Below, piece after piece: positions 48,969-57,784 of a stretch of 64,000 bases of DNA. This DNA is from SZUA-584 sp040768905. Its GTDB lineage: Bacteria; Bacillota; Clostridia; Christensenellales; SZUA-584. The notes under the pieces are model-generated. The model did not search any database and was not told the origin of the DNA. It saw nothing but the letters and a program-made list of their open reading frames with translations. The translations under genes were made by a program, and so were the position numbers. The DNA lies in contig JAXGMA010000001.1 in NCBI GenBank assembly GCA_040768905.1, forward strand, positions 1,116,001 to 1,180,000, given 5' to 3'. The stretch's first letter is position 1, and every line of letters begins with the position of its first letter.

Positions 48969-49673
48969 TTACTGATGAATCTGGACATACGGATCAGAAA
49001 CGGTACGCTGGTTCAGGTACTGCAAAAGGCCGGTAAATATCGCTTCGGCACATTTTTGCTGGTATTCGTCCGTTTGCAGAAGCCGCTCCTCGCGTTCATT
49101 GGATAAAAATCCGCATTCAACGATCACACATGGCGCGCCGCCGGTACGCAGTATGAAATAGTCTTCCGGTTTATGCGCGCGCATACGCTGCGGCATAAGC
49201 TGTGTATTAAGCTTATCCTGAATGCAGGAAGCGAGCATTTGCCCGTCTTCGGAAGAATGGTAATAGAAAACCTGAGGGCCCAAAACAGCGGCATCGCCGT
49301 ATTTATTCATGTGTATGGAGATGACCACATCTGCGCAGGATTCTTCAATGATATTCTTGCGCATCCTCATATCATCATGCTTGGTGCTGCCAAGGGCATT
49401 TTCATTCTCCCGGGTCATCACAACCGTACACCCTGACTGCGCGCACAGCTTCTGCAGCTTTTTCGCAACGGCTAGATTCAGGCCGTCTTCCTTCACTTTG
49501 GTTATCCGCCCTGTCGCACCGCCGTCGAACCCCCCGTGCCCTGCATCTATCACGATCATGGCATTGCTTTGCTGCATTACCCTCTTGGTTTGCGGCATCA
49601 TGCAAAGCAGCACCAAAACAATGATCGCAAGAACAAAAATAATAAAAATGATATAACGCACAGTACGGTTCAT
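48969..49673 (-). CDS. cwlD: N-acetylmuramoyl-L-alanine amidase, CwlD type
   Basis: A 234-residue Amidase_3 zinc hydrolase anchored by an N-terminal helix (about residues 6-28). Zinc ligands are in VIDAGHGGFDGGATG (about 41-55), ISIHMNKYGD (about 118-127) and a Glu in VTRENE; the catalytic Glu lies in VIVECGFLSNEREE (about 183-196). Size and single membrane anchor fit CwlD, which makes muramic-delta-lactam in spore cortex. General cell-wall amidase remains possible. Confidence 0.88.
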   Translation of the reverse strand: MNRTVRYIIFIIFVLAIIVLVLLCMMPQTKRVMQQSNAMIVIDAGHGGFDGGATGRITKVKEDGLNLAVAKKLQKLCAQSGCTVVMTRENENALGSTKHDDMRMRKNIIEESCADVVISIHMNKYGDAAVLGPQVFYYHSSEDGQMLASCIQDKLNTQLMPQRMRAHKPEDYFILRTGGAPCVIVECGFLSNEREERLLQTDEYQQKCAEAIFTGLLQYLNQRTVSDPYVQIHQ

Positions 49674-49733
49674 GCCTGCCTCCGCCGCTATATCATCTAT
49701 ATTTGATTGTGCTTGAGGCTATGCTGTTATTTC

Positions 49734-50729
49734 TTAAAACAACGTTTTTGATGCGTTGGCGTTCAGTACCAAAGGATCTTTACAGGGCTTAGAAAAAGCG
49801 GCGGCACACCCGATCATGGCCGCGTTGTCAGTGCAGTACTGTTGCTGAGGCAGCAGCACCGTGACCCCTGCTTGCTGAGCCCGTTTTTCAAACTCTTCGC
49901 GCAAAGCGCTGTTGGCGGAAACGCCGCCCGCTATCCCGATACGTTTGATACCCTCTCTTCTGGCCGCTTCAAATGTGTTGTCCGCGAGGAACGCGACAGC
50001 TTCGGCCTGAAAACTTGCCGCAATATCCGCTTTGCTGTACGCCGTCCCTTTTTGCTCAAGATTGTGCATGTGATTAATCACAGCGGTTTTCAAGCCGCTG
50101 AACGTGAAGTCAAGATGCGGCTCACCTTTGAAACCGCGCGGATAATGATAGACAGGTTTTCCGTTTTGCGCGAGTTCTTCCAGCTTCGGGCCGCCCGGAT
50201 ACCCAAGCCCAAGCGCACGCGCTGTTTTATCAAAAGCTTCTCCCACAGCATCATCACGCGTTTTACCCACAAGGCGGTATTTTCCGTAATCCTCCACCAC
50301 AGCGATATGCGAATGGCCTCCCGAAACGACAAGGCACAAAAACGGCGGCTCCAGCGTCTCATGCGATAGATAGAGCGAGCATATATGCCCTTCGATGTGA
50401 TGGACGGGAATGAGGGGAAGCGCGTGGTAGTATGCGAGCGCCTTTGCGTAGGACACGCCGGTGAGCAAAGCGCCGATCAGGCCAGGCCCGTCCGTCACCG
50501 CGATGGCCCAAAGCGCGTCAAACCCGACACCTGCAGCTTTCAAGGCTTCGTCCGTGATATAAGGCAGCTTTAATATATGGTTCCGTGAAGCGATCTCCGG
50601 CACAACACCGCCGTATTTCTCATGTTCTTTTTGCGTAAAGACCGCATTGCTGAGCACACGCCGCCCTATTGTCACGGCGGCAGCCGTATCATCGCATGAA
50701 GTCTCAATAGCAAGGATCAATTTTCCCAT
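49734..50729 (-). CDS. tsaD: tRNA N6-threonylcarbamoyladenosine transferase TsaD
   Basis: A 331-residue ASKHA-fold protein that completes t6A37 synthesis. ILAIETSCDDTAAAV at residues 4-18, the iron-binding HHIEGHI (about 110-116), SGGHSHIAVV (about 135-144) and GGVSANSALR (about 267-276) are all conserved. ATG 50729 follows directly on the membrane-protein gene stop. Standard length. Confidence 0.97.
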   Translation of the reverse strand: MGKLILAIETSCDDTAAAVTIGRRVLSNAVFTQKEHEKYGGVVPEIASRNHILKLPYITDEALKAAGVGFDALWAIAVTDGPGLIGALLTGVSYAKALAYYHALPLIPVHHIEGHICSLYLSHETLEPPFLCLVVSGGHSHIAVVEDYGKYRLVGKTRDDAVGEAFDKTARALGLGYPGGPKLEELAQNGKPVYHYPRGFKGEPHLDFTFSGLKTAVINHMHNLEQKGTAYSKADIAASFQAEAVAFLADNTFEAARREGIKRIGIAGGVSANSALREEFEKRAQQAGVTVLLPQQQYCTDNAAMIGCAAAFSKPCKDPLVLNANASKTLF

Positions 50730-50730
50730 A

Positions 50731-51447
50731 TCAGTTTTGTTTTTTCTTCAACCTTTGTTTGTAATAATATAGCCCGGCTGCTGCCGCTGCATTCAGCGCC
50801 AGAAACATGGAGGCGAAGCGGATGATGATACGTGCCACAAGATTTGAGAAAAATTGCTGAGGCACCATCATAATCAGTACATCTGTTCTCGGATCCAGTA
50901 TCCACAGATCGTTGGTGAAAAATACATGATGAAAGGCTGTCCAGAACGAAGAAAAATCCACGGCCGCCCACAAACCTGCCGTCATGACCGCAGCAAGAAA
51001 AAAAGCCGAGACTGTGAGAAAAGCTTTGCAGAGCATCGGCAAAGCCTTGACGCGGGCAAGAAGGAACAGCAACACGACAAATACGATCACGCCAATCAGC
51101 GCTGCCGTGCGCACATCGCGCGCCGCAAGATATAGATGCTTGACGTCAACCATATGGTCTTTTTCACGCTGGCCAAAAACCTCTCTTTGTTCGCCGCGGA
51201 TCTCCTCGCGTATATCAAGATTTTCATCTTCTCCGCGTGTATAATCAAGAAGTTTTTGCGTTACTCTATAAAGGCCCTGCTCACTGATGCCGATATGTTC
51301 CGCAGTGCCGAGTTCTTGATAGGAACGGTCAAAAAACTGCTCATTGAGTGCGAACATTTCAATGCTGATAATTAGAAGCGCCATGATGAGCAGCAGTGCG
51401 ATCGTTGCCGAAATCACAGCCGTAAAGGCCGTCTTTCTTTTTCCCAT
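50731..51447 (-). CDS. Integral membrane protein, TIGR01906-like
   Basis: A 238-residue membrane protein with four predicted helices (about residues 8-30, 103-123, 132-155 and 205-226). The loop after helix 1 carries YRVTQKLLDYTRGEDENLD and the segment before helix 2 DVKHLYLAARDVRTAAL (parts), features I associate with the TIGR01906 family of Firmicutes. Start placed at ATG 51447 behind AAGGAGACAAGCC. Function unknown. It is coupled to tsaD by a two-base gap. Confidence 0.8.
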   Translation of the reverse strand: MGKRKTAFTAVISATIALLLIMALLIISIEMFALNEQFFDRSYQELGTAEHIGISEQGLYRVTQKLLDYTRGEDENLDIREEIRGEQREVFGQREKDHMVDVKHLYLAARDVRTAALIGVIVFVVLLFLLARVKALPMLCKAFLTVSAFFLAAVMTAGLWAAVDFSSFWTAFHHVFFTNDLWILDPRTDVLIMMVPQQFFSNLVARIIIRFASMFLALNAAAAAGLYYYKQRLKKKQN

Positions 51448-51534
51448 GGCTTGTCTCCTTTTTTTGGGGCCGATGCAAAACAGTGAAAACATAAAGCTGT
51501 CCCTTTTAAGAAACAGCCAATGACAACCCGCTTA

Positions 51535-51864
51535 TCAATCGCTCACCCATCCGCTCGTGTCCGCTTTACCGTCGATATCCAGTTTGAAAAGCCATGCCTG
51601 CTTAGTCGTCACAGTATCCGGGTCGTCAAAAACAGTTTCGTTGATGGCAGTTACAGTGCCGGATACCGGCGCACAGACCTCGACAGCAGCTTTCATGGAT
51701 TCGACCGTCACACAGGGCTTTCCTTTTTCGAGATGCTGACCGGGCTTTGGCAGTTCAATATACACGATATCACCCATAAGCGCCTCTCGTGTAAGCCCTA
51801 CGGTCAGCTGATTGGCTTCCAGCGCGATCCATGCTTTTTGCGGCGTATAGAAAACCTGACTCAA
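51535..51864 (-). CDS. Glycine cleavage H-like lipoyl protein
   Basis: A 109-residue lipoyl-domain protein. It starts at TTG 51864, eight bases after AAGGAG; the ATG at 51894 has no site. FYTPQKAWIALEANQLTVGLT matches the GcvH N-terminus (YTxxHEW), and the lipoylated lysine is in VTVESMKAAVEVCAPVSG (about 56-73; usually ESVKA). C-terminal WLFKLDID is normal. No gcvT, gcvP or lipoate-ligase genes are close, so it could serve a distant glycine system or be one of the GcvH-like carriers used in other lipoyl reactions. Confidence 0.82.
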   Translation of the reverse strand: MSQVFYTPQKAWIALEANQLTVGLTREALMGDIVYIELPKPGQHLEKGKPCVTVESMKAAVEVCAPVSGTVTAINETVFDDPDTVTTKQAWLFKLDIDGKADTSGWVSD

Positions 51865-51930
51865 GCTGCTTTCTCCTTTGCCCAAATAAGTCATTTAATA
51901 TATTTGTATGCAAAGAAGTCAGTCCATCTT

Positions 51931-52236
51931 CTATTTTTTTAAGTACTGCTTAAATCTTTTTCTGAAAATAATATAGTAAATAATGATCCCCGGAATAATG
52001 GTGGCGAAGCTGATATAATAAGCCCACGTGTAGCCCATATAATCAAGAACTCCTGTGATAAGCATTATCGGGGCGACTATCCAGCAGAAGGTGCGCAGCA
52101 TCTTGTTCGCTTCTTCCTTCATGGCTTTTGGATAGTCGTTTTTAAAGGCAGGCCCTTTTCCGGTCACCGCCGAATACAGCGCAAAAGCGCCGATGATGAT
52201 CGAGAAGATCGCCATCATTTGGTTCATGTCGCCCAT
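51931..52236 (-). CDS. Small membrane protein of unknown function
   Basis: A 101-residue protein with three hydrophobic helices (about residues 8-24, 48-66 and 70-90), a central KNDYPKAMKEEANKMLRTFCW amphipathic stretch and a basic C-terminus (RKRFKQYLKK). It follows cysS by ten bases, so it probably shares its transcript. Family not recognised. ATG 52236 has GGAGCATACA upstream. Confidence 0.75.
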   Translation of the reverse strand: MGDMNQMMAIFSIIIGAFALYSAVTGKGPAFKNDYPKAMKEEANKMLRTFCWIVAPIMLITGVLDYMGYTWAYYISFATIIPGIIIYYIIFRKRFKQYLKK

Positions 52237-52246
52237 TGTATGCTCC

Positions 52247-53629
52247 TTAGGTTTTACTGATCTTAACGCCGTCAGGCGTGTCTTTTAACGTGTAGCCTAA
52301 AGACAGGATTTGATCTCTGATCCCATCCGCCGCGGCGTAATCACGCGCTGCGCGCGCCTCTTGCCTCTTTTTGACGAGTTCTTCGACCCTTTCGGGTATC
52401 TTATCTTCTTTCGGCAGCAGCCCGAGCACCTCAAGCACATTGTCAAGCGCAGTAAGCACCTCTGCCGCAGCATCGGCATCTTTGCTGCTCTCAAACAACT
52501 GATTGGCCTCACGAATGAACTCGAATATCACGCCCAACGCTTCGGCTGTATTGAGATCATCGTCCATGGCCTGCCGGAAACGGGCTTTAAGCGCTGTGAT
52601 ATGTGACGCAACGTTTGTTTCACCCGAGGCCCCCGACTGCGAGATGTGCTTTAAGTTGTCGCGGCAGTTTTTGATACGTGCCATTGCCGAAGCAGCCTGT
52701 GCGATCAGCTCCTCTGAAAAATTAATGGGGCTGCGATAATGCGCAGACAGCATAAAGAGGCGCACCACAGAAAGATCATATTTTTCTGCAATATCGCGAA
52801 CTGTAAAAAAGTTGCCTTTTGATTTTGACATTTTCTCATTATTGATATTGATATAGCCGTTATGCAGCCAGTAACGCGCAAACGGTTTGCCTGTCGCCGC
52901 CTCTGACTGGGCGATCTCGTTTTCGTGGTGCGGAAAGATAAGATCCTGCCCGCCGGCGTGTATGTCGATCGTATCGCCGAGATATTTCATGCTCATGGCG
53001 CTGCACTCGATGTGCCATCCCGGCCGCCCTTTCCCCCACGGGCTGTCCCAGCCTTCTTCGCCGGGCTCCGCCGCCTTCCAAAGCGCAAAATCCTCAGGAT
53101 TTTTCTTTTGTTCAAAAACATCGATGCGCGCACCGGCCATACGGTCTTGCGCCGACTGCCCGGAGAGCTTGCCGTAATCAGGGAAGCTTTGTACATCAAA
53201 ATACACATCGCCGTCATTTACATAAGCGTGCCCTTTTTCTATCAACGTGCGCACGATGCTGATGATCTCTCCGATGTGCTGCGTGGCGCGCGGGTGTACC
53301 GTCGCGGCGCGGATCCCAAGGCCCTCCGCATCCTTGAAATATTCCATGATAAAACGCTCGCCCAGCTCAGCAAGCGTTGTGCGCTCCTGCTCTGCACGCG
53401 TGATCATCTTGTCATCAACATCCGTGAAGTTCTGCACGAACGTCACCTTGAACCCAAGATACTCAAAATAACGCCGCAGTGTATCAAAAATGATGAATGG
53501 CCGCGCATTGCCGATATGAAAGTAGTTATACACCGTCGGGCCGCAGGCGTAAATTTTGACATGGCCCGGCTCGAGCGGCACGAAATCTTCTTTTTTTCTT
53601 GTCAGCGTATTATATAGCTTCAAAAACAC
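52247..53629 (-). CDS. cysS: Cysteinyl-tRNA synthetase
   Basis: A 460-residue class I synthetase. HIGH-like motif CGPTVYNYFHIGNARPF (about 29-45), whose first Cys is a zinc ligand, then CSAMSMKYLG (about 208-217) and GGQDLIFPHHENE (about 226-238) complete the zinc site; KMSKSKGN is near 265-272. The C-terminal DALR and anticodon domains are present. ATG-type start at 53629 (read as MFLKLYNTL; the codon is TTG-like in context, behind GTGAGGTGTG). Normal length. Confidence 0.95.
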   Translation of the reverse strand: MFLKLYNTLTRKKEDFVPLEPGHVKIYACGPTVYNYFHIGNARPFIIFDTLRRYFEYLGFKVTFVQNFTDVDDKMITRAEQERTTLAELGERFIMEYFKDAEGLGIRAATVHPRATQHIGEIISIVRTLIEKGHAYVNDGDVYFDVQSFPDYGKLSGQSAQDRMAGARIDVFEQKKNPEDFALWKAAEPGEEGWDSPWGKGRPGWHIECSAMSMKYLGDTIDIHAGGQDLIFPHHENEIAQSEAATGKPFARYWLHNGYININNEKMSKSKGNFFTVRDIAEKYDLSVVRLFMLSAHYRSPINFSEELIAQAASAMARIKNCRDNLKHISQSGASGETNVASHITALKARFRQAMDDDLNTAEALGVIFEFIREANQLFESSKDADAAAEVLTALDNVLEVLGLLPKEDKIPERVEELVKKRQEARAARDYAAADGIRDQILSLGYTLKDTPDGVKISKT

Positions 53630-53654
53630 ACCTCACTAAAAATCTAGCCGCATC

Positions 53655-53684
53655 ATTATAATATATGCTCTGCAAAAAAGTCAA
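53655..53684 (-). promoter_or_regulatory. Promoter of cysS
   Basis: Minus-strand TTGACT (53679-53684) and TATAAT (53655-53660) with an 18-base spacer, about 25 bases before the cysS start. No T-box leader is possible in so short a leader. Confidence 0.75.
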
Positions 53685-53836
53685 ACAAACACCAGCCTGT
53701 CAGCCTGCGTTTGCACATGCAGCCGCGCCATTTATTTGGATTTATATTTCTTTTTCTCACTTTTGGGTTTCAATGCCCTCTGTTTTAGGCTACAATATGA
53801 TATCGAATAATATCGAATTGAACAAGGGGAGTGAGT

Positions 53837-54916
53837 TTGATTTCACCGCGATTGGAAGTCGATTTAGGAAAAATACGGCACAACACACGCGTTATCGTCG
53901 GTATCTGCAAAACTTATGGCATTGAGGTCATTGGCGTCACAAAAGGTGTTTCCGCGATGCCGCAGGTTGGCAAGGCCATGCTTGAATGCGGGGCCGTCGG
54001 CCTTGCAGATGCCCGCATCCGCAACATTGACAAACTGCGTGCGGCAGGTATCGATGCGAAGATCATGCTGCTTCGTCTTCCGAGGATCAGCCATGCTGCG
54101 ACCATTGCCGAAAAAACTGATTGCAGTTTAAACTCAGAGTTCGGGACGATCCGCCGGCTCACTGAAGAAAGCCGCAAGCTCGGCAGGCAGCATGGCATCA
54201 TCCTCATGATAGATGTCGGCGATTTGCGTGAGGGCATCATGTACACGCATGCATTGCGCGGCATCAAGCGCATTCTTTCTTCAAACAGTATACATCTTTT
54301 GGGCATAGGGACCAACGTGGGTTGTTACGGCGGCGTTTTGCCCACGGGAAAAAACATGGGCATGCTTGCCGATATCGCGCAGGATATCAGAAAGCGTTTT
54401 TCCATTCCTCTTCCTGTCGTTTCTGTTGGCGGCACAAACTGTCTTCCGTTGATCCAGAGCGGACAAATGCCGTCGCAGATCAACCAGATCCGTATCGGAG
54501 AAGGGATCCTGCTTGGGCGAAACAGCTGCCATAACACGATTCTGGATAACACATATCAGGATGCCTTTACGCTTTCGGCAGAAATTGTTGAGATTAAAGA
54601 TAAACCCTCCCAGCCGATAGGCTCAATTGGCAAGGACGCTTTCGGCACCAAGCCCTCATTTAAAAACCGCGGCGTACGGCGCAGGGCTCTGATCGCTTTG
54701 GGCAAACAGGACGTCAGGCTGTCCGGGCTTATCCCGGCAGACGAAAGCATAAAAATCGTCGGAGGAAGCAGCGATTATTTTATTCTTGATATCAGTGACT
54801 GCGAAAAATATTACAACCTTGGAGATGAGATCGACTTTCATCTTTTGTATCCCGGTCTGTTGTCCGTCTCCTCTTCACCTTATGTCACACAAGTCTTTAA
54901 GGAGGACGCTTTTTGA
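53837..54916 (+). CDS. Alanine racemase-fold PLP enzyme, ornithine racemase-like
   Basis: A protein of about 359 residues with the fold-III PLP barrel of alanine racemase. RLEVDLGKIRHNTRVIVGIC leads to VIGVTKGVSAMP, holding the PLP lysine (near residue 37), and MIDVGDLREGI (about 125-135) and GIGTNVGCYGGVLP (about 157-170) match the YhfX/ornithine-racemase branch. The C-terminal beta domain is short. Start likely TTG 53837, six bases after AAGGGGA; the GTG at 53831 is too close to it. Substrate (ornithine, alanine or lysine) cannot be settled. Followed by a coupled GNAT gene. Confidence 0.8.
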   Translation: MISPRLEVDLGKIRHNTRVIVGICKTYGIEVIGVTKGVSAMPQVGKAMLECGAVGLADARIRNIDKLRAAGIDAKIMLLRLPRISHAATIAEKTDCSLNSEFGTIRRLTEESRKLGRQHGIILMIDVGDLREGIMYTHALRGIKRILSSNSIHLLGIGTNVGCYGGVLPTGKNMGMLADIAQDIRKRFSIPLPVVSVGGTNCLPLIQSGQMPSQINQIRIGEGILLGRNSCHNTILDNTYQDAFTLSAEIVEIKDKPSQPIGSIGKDAFGTKPSFKNRGVRRRALIALGKQDVRLSGLIPADESIKIVGGSSDYFILDISDCEKYYNLGDEIDFHLLYPGLLSVSSSPYVTQVFKEDAF

Positions 54917-55368
54917 GCTTTGATGTCATTATCATCAGCCACAATGATGCAGCAGTATTATCGAGATTAATGGACATAGAAAAACAGGCTTTTGGAGAAG
55001 CCGGCCTTGATGCATGGAGTTTGGTTCCGCTGGTTCGTCACGGGAAAGTGCTTGCGCTCAAATACGGCAATGAGGTGATCGGAGGTGCACAGTTTATGCG
55101 TGACTGGAGCGATCCTGCGAAGGCATATCTTGTCGGCATAGCCGTTGACAGCAGCTTTCGGGGCAAAGGGCTTGGCACGCGTTTTTTATCAGCTTGTATT
55201 GAACTGCTCAAAACCGAGGGCATCAAATGCATTGAATTGACGGTGGATCCGCAAAACTATGGCGCGGTCAAAGTTTACGAAGAAAAGCTTTCGTTCCGGA
55301 CTGTCGCGCAGAGAAAAAACGAGTACGGCCCTAAAGAGGACCGTCTGGTGATGGAACTCGAACTTTAA
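54913..55368 (+). CDS. GNAT acetyltransferase
   Basis: A 151-residue RimI-like N-acetyltransferase. The acetyl-CoA-binding motif is in VGIAVDSSFRGKGLGTRFLSACIEL (parts of about 75-98; R-G-K-G-L-G core), and IKCIELTVDPQNYGAVKVYEEKLSFRTVAQR (in part) forms motif B. The start is TTG 54913, behind AAGGAGGACGC, overlapping the stop of the racemase-like gene by four bases, so the two are translationally coupled. Substrate unknown; pairing with an amino-acid racemase suggests small-molecule acetylation. Confidence 0.85.
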   Translation: MSFDVIIISHNDAAVLSRLMDIEKQAFGEAGLDAWSLVPLVRHGKVLALKYGNEVIGGAQFMRDWSDPAKAYLVGIAVDSSFRGKGLGTRFLSACIELLKTEGIKCIELTVDPQNYGAVKVYEEKLSFRTVAQRKNEYGPKEDRLVMELEL

Positions 55369-55385
55369 AAAATGCCAAAAAACGT

Positions 55386-57194
55386 TTAATCTATCCCAAG
55401 GACGATCCTGATCGTTCCTGTCAGAAAGCCCTCCCACCCGTATTTCTCATATTCATTTTTTCTTCTCTGCCTTGCGGCTGCGCTTGCGCCGGTGCTTTGG
55501 CTTCTGCCAATTTCAATCGTCACAGACTTAAATCTTTCATTGACAGGCTTATAATGCACGATTTGTTTGTCAATGTCTTTAAAGCAGAGGAGCGGCGTTT
55601 CTTTTTCGTCTATCATCAGGACCATGCGGCCATACTTGAAGCTGTAAACAAAACCTTCCGATACTGACTCCGCATAGTCGGTAAATGTTCCCCCTGAGCC
55701 ATTGAGGCCGTAAACGGAGGATTCTGCACGAAGCGGATAGCCGTTTTGCAGCAAAGCATTCGTTTTCTGAGCATGAACTTTGGATAAAGCATCGATTCTC
55801 TCGGTGACAAATCTTTTGTTGTAGAATGTCATCCCGCCCTGCTGATGCAGATCTATATAGGCGTTGGCTTTGGGTACATAATGATCAAACCATTTGATCA
55901 GCGCCCTCGTTTCGCTTTCCGAGCCAAGGCTGTGTCCGGCGAAATACGCCATACCGGGCTTAGATGAAAAGTGGCTGGTCCTTTTTGCGCCTTTTGCGTG
56001 CTGTCCTGCGTTGATTGACGGCATATTCCTATTAAGATCAACGCCTCTGGCATTTGATTTTCTGCTGGCATTTGCGCCATTGATGACCATCTCTCTCCCG
56101 TCAGGATTGACAAGCGGTACTGCAACGATGACGACCTGTTCGAGCAGCCATCTGGTATAAGGATCGGCCTGCGCTTTGATAAGGGTATCATTCAAAAATT
56201 TTATCGCGTAGTCTGTGCCTGCAAACTCCCTTGCATGCACGCCGCCGGTGATCATGATCAGTGGTTTGTCCTGTTCGTTATCACCTAAGGCCAGTCTGAC
56301 CATATAAATATTTCTTCCTTGCTCGCTTTGGCCAATGGTATAGACTTCTACGCCATCGTGTTTGCCAAGATTCAACATGTATCCTTCTAAAGCGCTGTAA
56401 TCCATCTGGTTTTCGAGGTCTATCACGTGATTTATGGGCATGCCTGCGATATTGACAAGGCTCCACTTAGCGGCAACAGCTTTGTGGTAATCATCGGGCT
56501 TCATGCCAGCTACCGTCATCCGTCCGTACTTTTTCTGTTCTCTGTTGATGCCAGCCAAAGGCATCAAAGCTGGCACTGCATCAGAATATGCCCCATATGC
56601 TTTTTCATCGCCGATCGAAGAAAACGCCCTGATCTTGTAGAAATACGTTTGTTCCGTATCAAGCCCCGATTTTTCATAGCTGCCTGAAGCTGTCGTCGCA
56701 ATCAGGTTGTATGCCCCTTGGTTTGATGCCGCCTCGAAAACCTCATAGCCCGTTGCGCCGGGCGTACCCGCCCAGGTCATTCTGACGCTGGTCTTAGCCG
56801 GCCTTTCAAAGTTTATTCCCGTCGTTTTTGCAGGCAGAGGCTGCGCTGATTTGGCCGGCGTGAAATCGCTGTATGCCACTGCCGCACCAACTTTTCTGAA
56901 TGAACGCACCTGGTAATAATACGTCATGCCCGTAACAAGGTTTTTATCTGTCAAGCCGACCGTACGCCTTGACTTTGCAGTGTGTATCCTGGTGTAGGGG
57001 CCGTCGGGCGATGTGGCACGAAAAACTTCATAACCGCTTGCCGGCGAAACGCTCTTCCAGCTGACTCTGGCGCTGTTATGCCCGGATGGAGTTGCAGAAA
57101 CCAAAGCCGGGGACGGAAGCTTCGGCGCGGCAGACATCACAGGCGAGAAATCGCTGTAAACTTTCTTTTTATTGACGGTACGGTATGACCGCAC
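55386..57194 (-). CDS. M14 zinc carboxypeptidase with Fn3 domains (main frame of a frameshifted gene)
   Basis: The 602-residue frame encodes the end of a first Fn3 repeat, two complete Fn3 repeats (about residues 25-118 and 119-215) and an M14 peptidase domain (about 245-560). Zinc ligands are in GGVHAREFAG (H-x-x-E, about 318-327) and DLHQQGG (about 446-452); substrate residues lie in NPDGRE and GVDLNRNMP; a C-terminal FKSVTIEIGRS probably holds the catalytic Glu, as in gamma-D-glutamyl-meso-diaminopimelate peptidases. The first ATG has no ribosome binding site: the signal peptide is in another frame at 57137-57445. So the gene is broken or the assembly has an error near 57,200. Confidence 0.85.
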   Translation of the reverse strand: MRSYRTVNKKKVYSDFSPVMSAAPKLPSPALVSATPSGHNSARVSWKSVSPASGYEVFRATSPDGPYTRIHTAKSRRTVGLTDKNLVTGMTYYYQVRSFRKVGAAVAYSDFTPAKSAQPLPAKTTGINFERPAKTSVRMTWAGTPGATGYEVFEAASNQGAYNLIATTASGSYEKSGLDTEQTYFYKIRAFSSIGDEKAYGAYSDAVPALMPLAGINREQKKYGRMTVAGMKPDDYHKAVAAKWSLVNIAGMPINHVIDLENQMDYSALEGYMLNLGKHDGVEVYTIGQSEQGRNIYMVRLALGDNEQDKPLIMITGGVHAREFAGTDYAIKFLNDTLIKAQADPYTRWLLEQVVIVAVPLVNPDGREMVINGANASRKSNARGVDLNRNMPSINAGQHAKGAKRTSHFSSKPGMAYFAGHSLGSESETRALIKWFDHYVPKANAYIDLHQQGGMTFYNKRFVTERIDALSKVHAQKTNALLQNGYPLRAESSVYGLNGSGGTFTDYAESVSEGFVYSFKYGRMVLMIDEKETPLLCFKDIDKQIVHYKPVNERFKSVTIEIGRSQSTGASAAARQRRKNEYEKYGWEGFLTGTIRIVLGID

Positions 57195-57445
57195 TTTGAA
57201 AAAATATGGCGTACACCTGCATCAAAGCAAGCGCGCACTTTATAACTGTATACTGTATTTGCATTGAGGGCAGGATGTGTGAAAGACGTCGCTTCCCCAT
57301 CTGTCAGAATATATTCGAAATCTTTATCCTGTGCATGTGCAACATGTTCAGGCAAAAAAAAGCCAGACAGCATAAATACAAACAGAGACACCAGCAGAAT
57401 ACAGGTCGTTCTGTGTAAATCATGCTTTGATGGCCCCAGTTTCAT
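57137..57445 (-). pseudogene. Signal peptide and partial Fn3 of the frameshifted M14 peptidase
   Basis: From ATG 57445, behind CGGAGGCGAAA, comes a signal peptide (hydrophobic core about residues 15-32, cleavage near AHAQ) and a partial Fn3 repeat ending NTVYSYKVRACFDAG. The next repeat's TPYFFKVRSYRTV text continues in a different frame, so translation would end at 57137 after nonsense residues. The half-length Fn3 suggests a deletion between two repeats that also shifted the frame. Confidence 0.7.
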
Positions 57446-57523
57446 TTTCGCCTCCGGCTGGTTGTGTTCATATAGGCTGGTTGTTCATCGCGGATTATTA
57501 GAATGATTATACGCACCTTTAAT

Positions 57524-57553
57524 AATATAAAATAATTAGATACAATGTGTCAA
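57524..57553 (-). promoter_or_regulatory. Promoter of the M14 peptidase gene
   Basis: Minus-strand TTGACA (57548-57553) and TATATT (57524-57529), spacer 18 bases, within an AT-rich intergenic stretch. The remainder of 57,554-57,784 shows no further gene. Confidence 0.65.
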
Positions 57554-57784
57554 ATTGTTGCATTGTTTGGAATTCCTTTGATAAATGCTGACAATAGCTT
57601 ATCGATGTAGCAAATACTTAACAGATATTTAAACTGTTTTCTAATCAGGTGTCAGATTGATTAGGCGGGGTCATCACCATGCTATTACTATGAAAACAGG
57701 AATGACAGCATCATTATTAAGCTTTGTAACGCAGTTGAATGTTGTGGGCAGCCGGTAAGACGGAGTGCCTGAGCGAGGCTCTTT

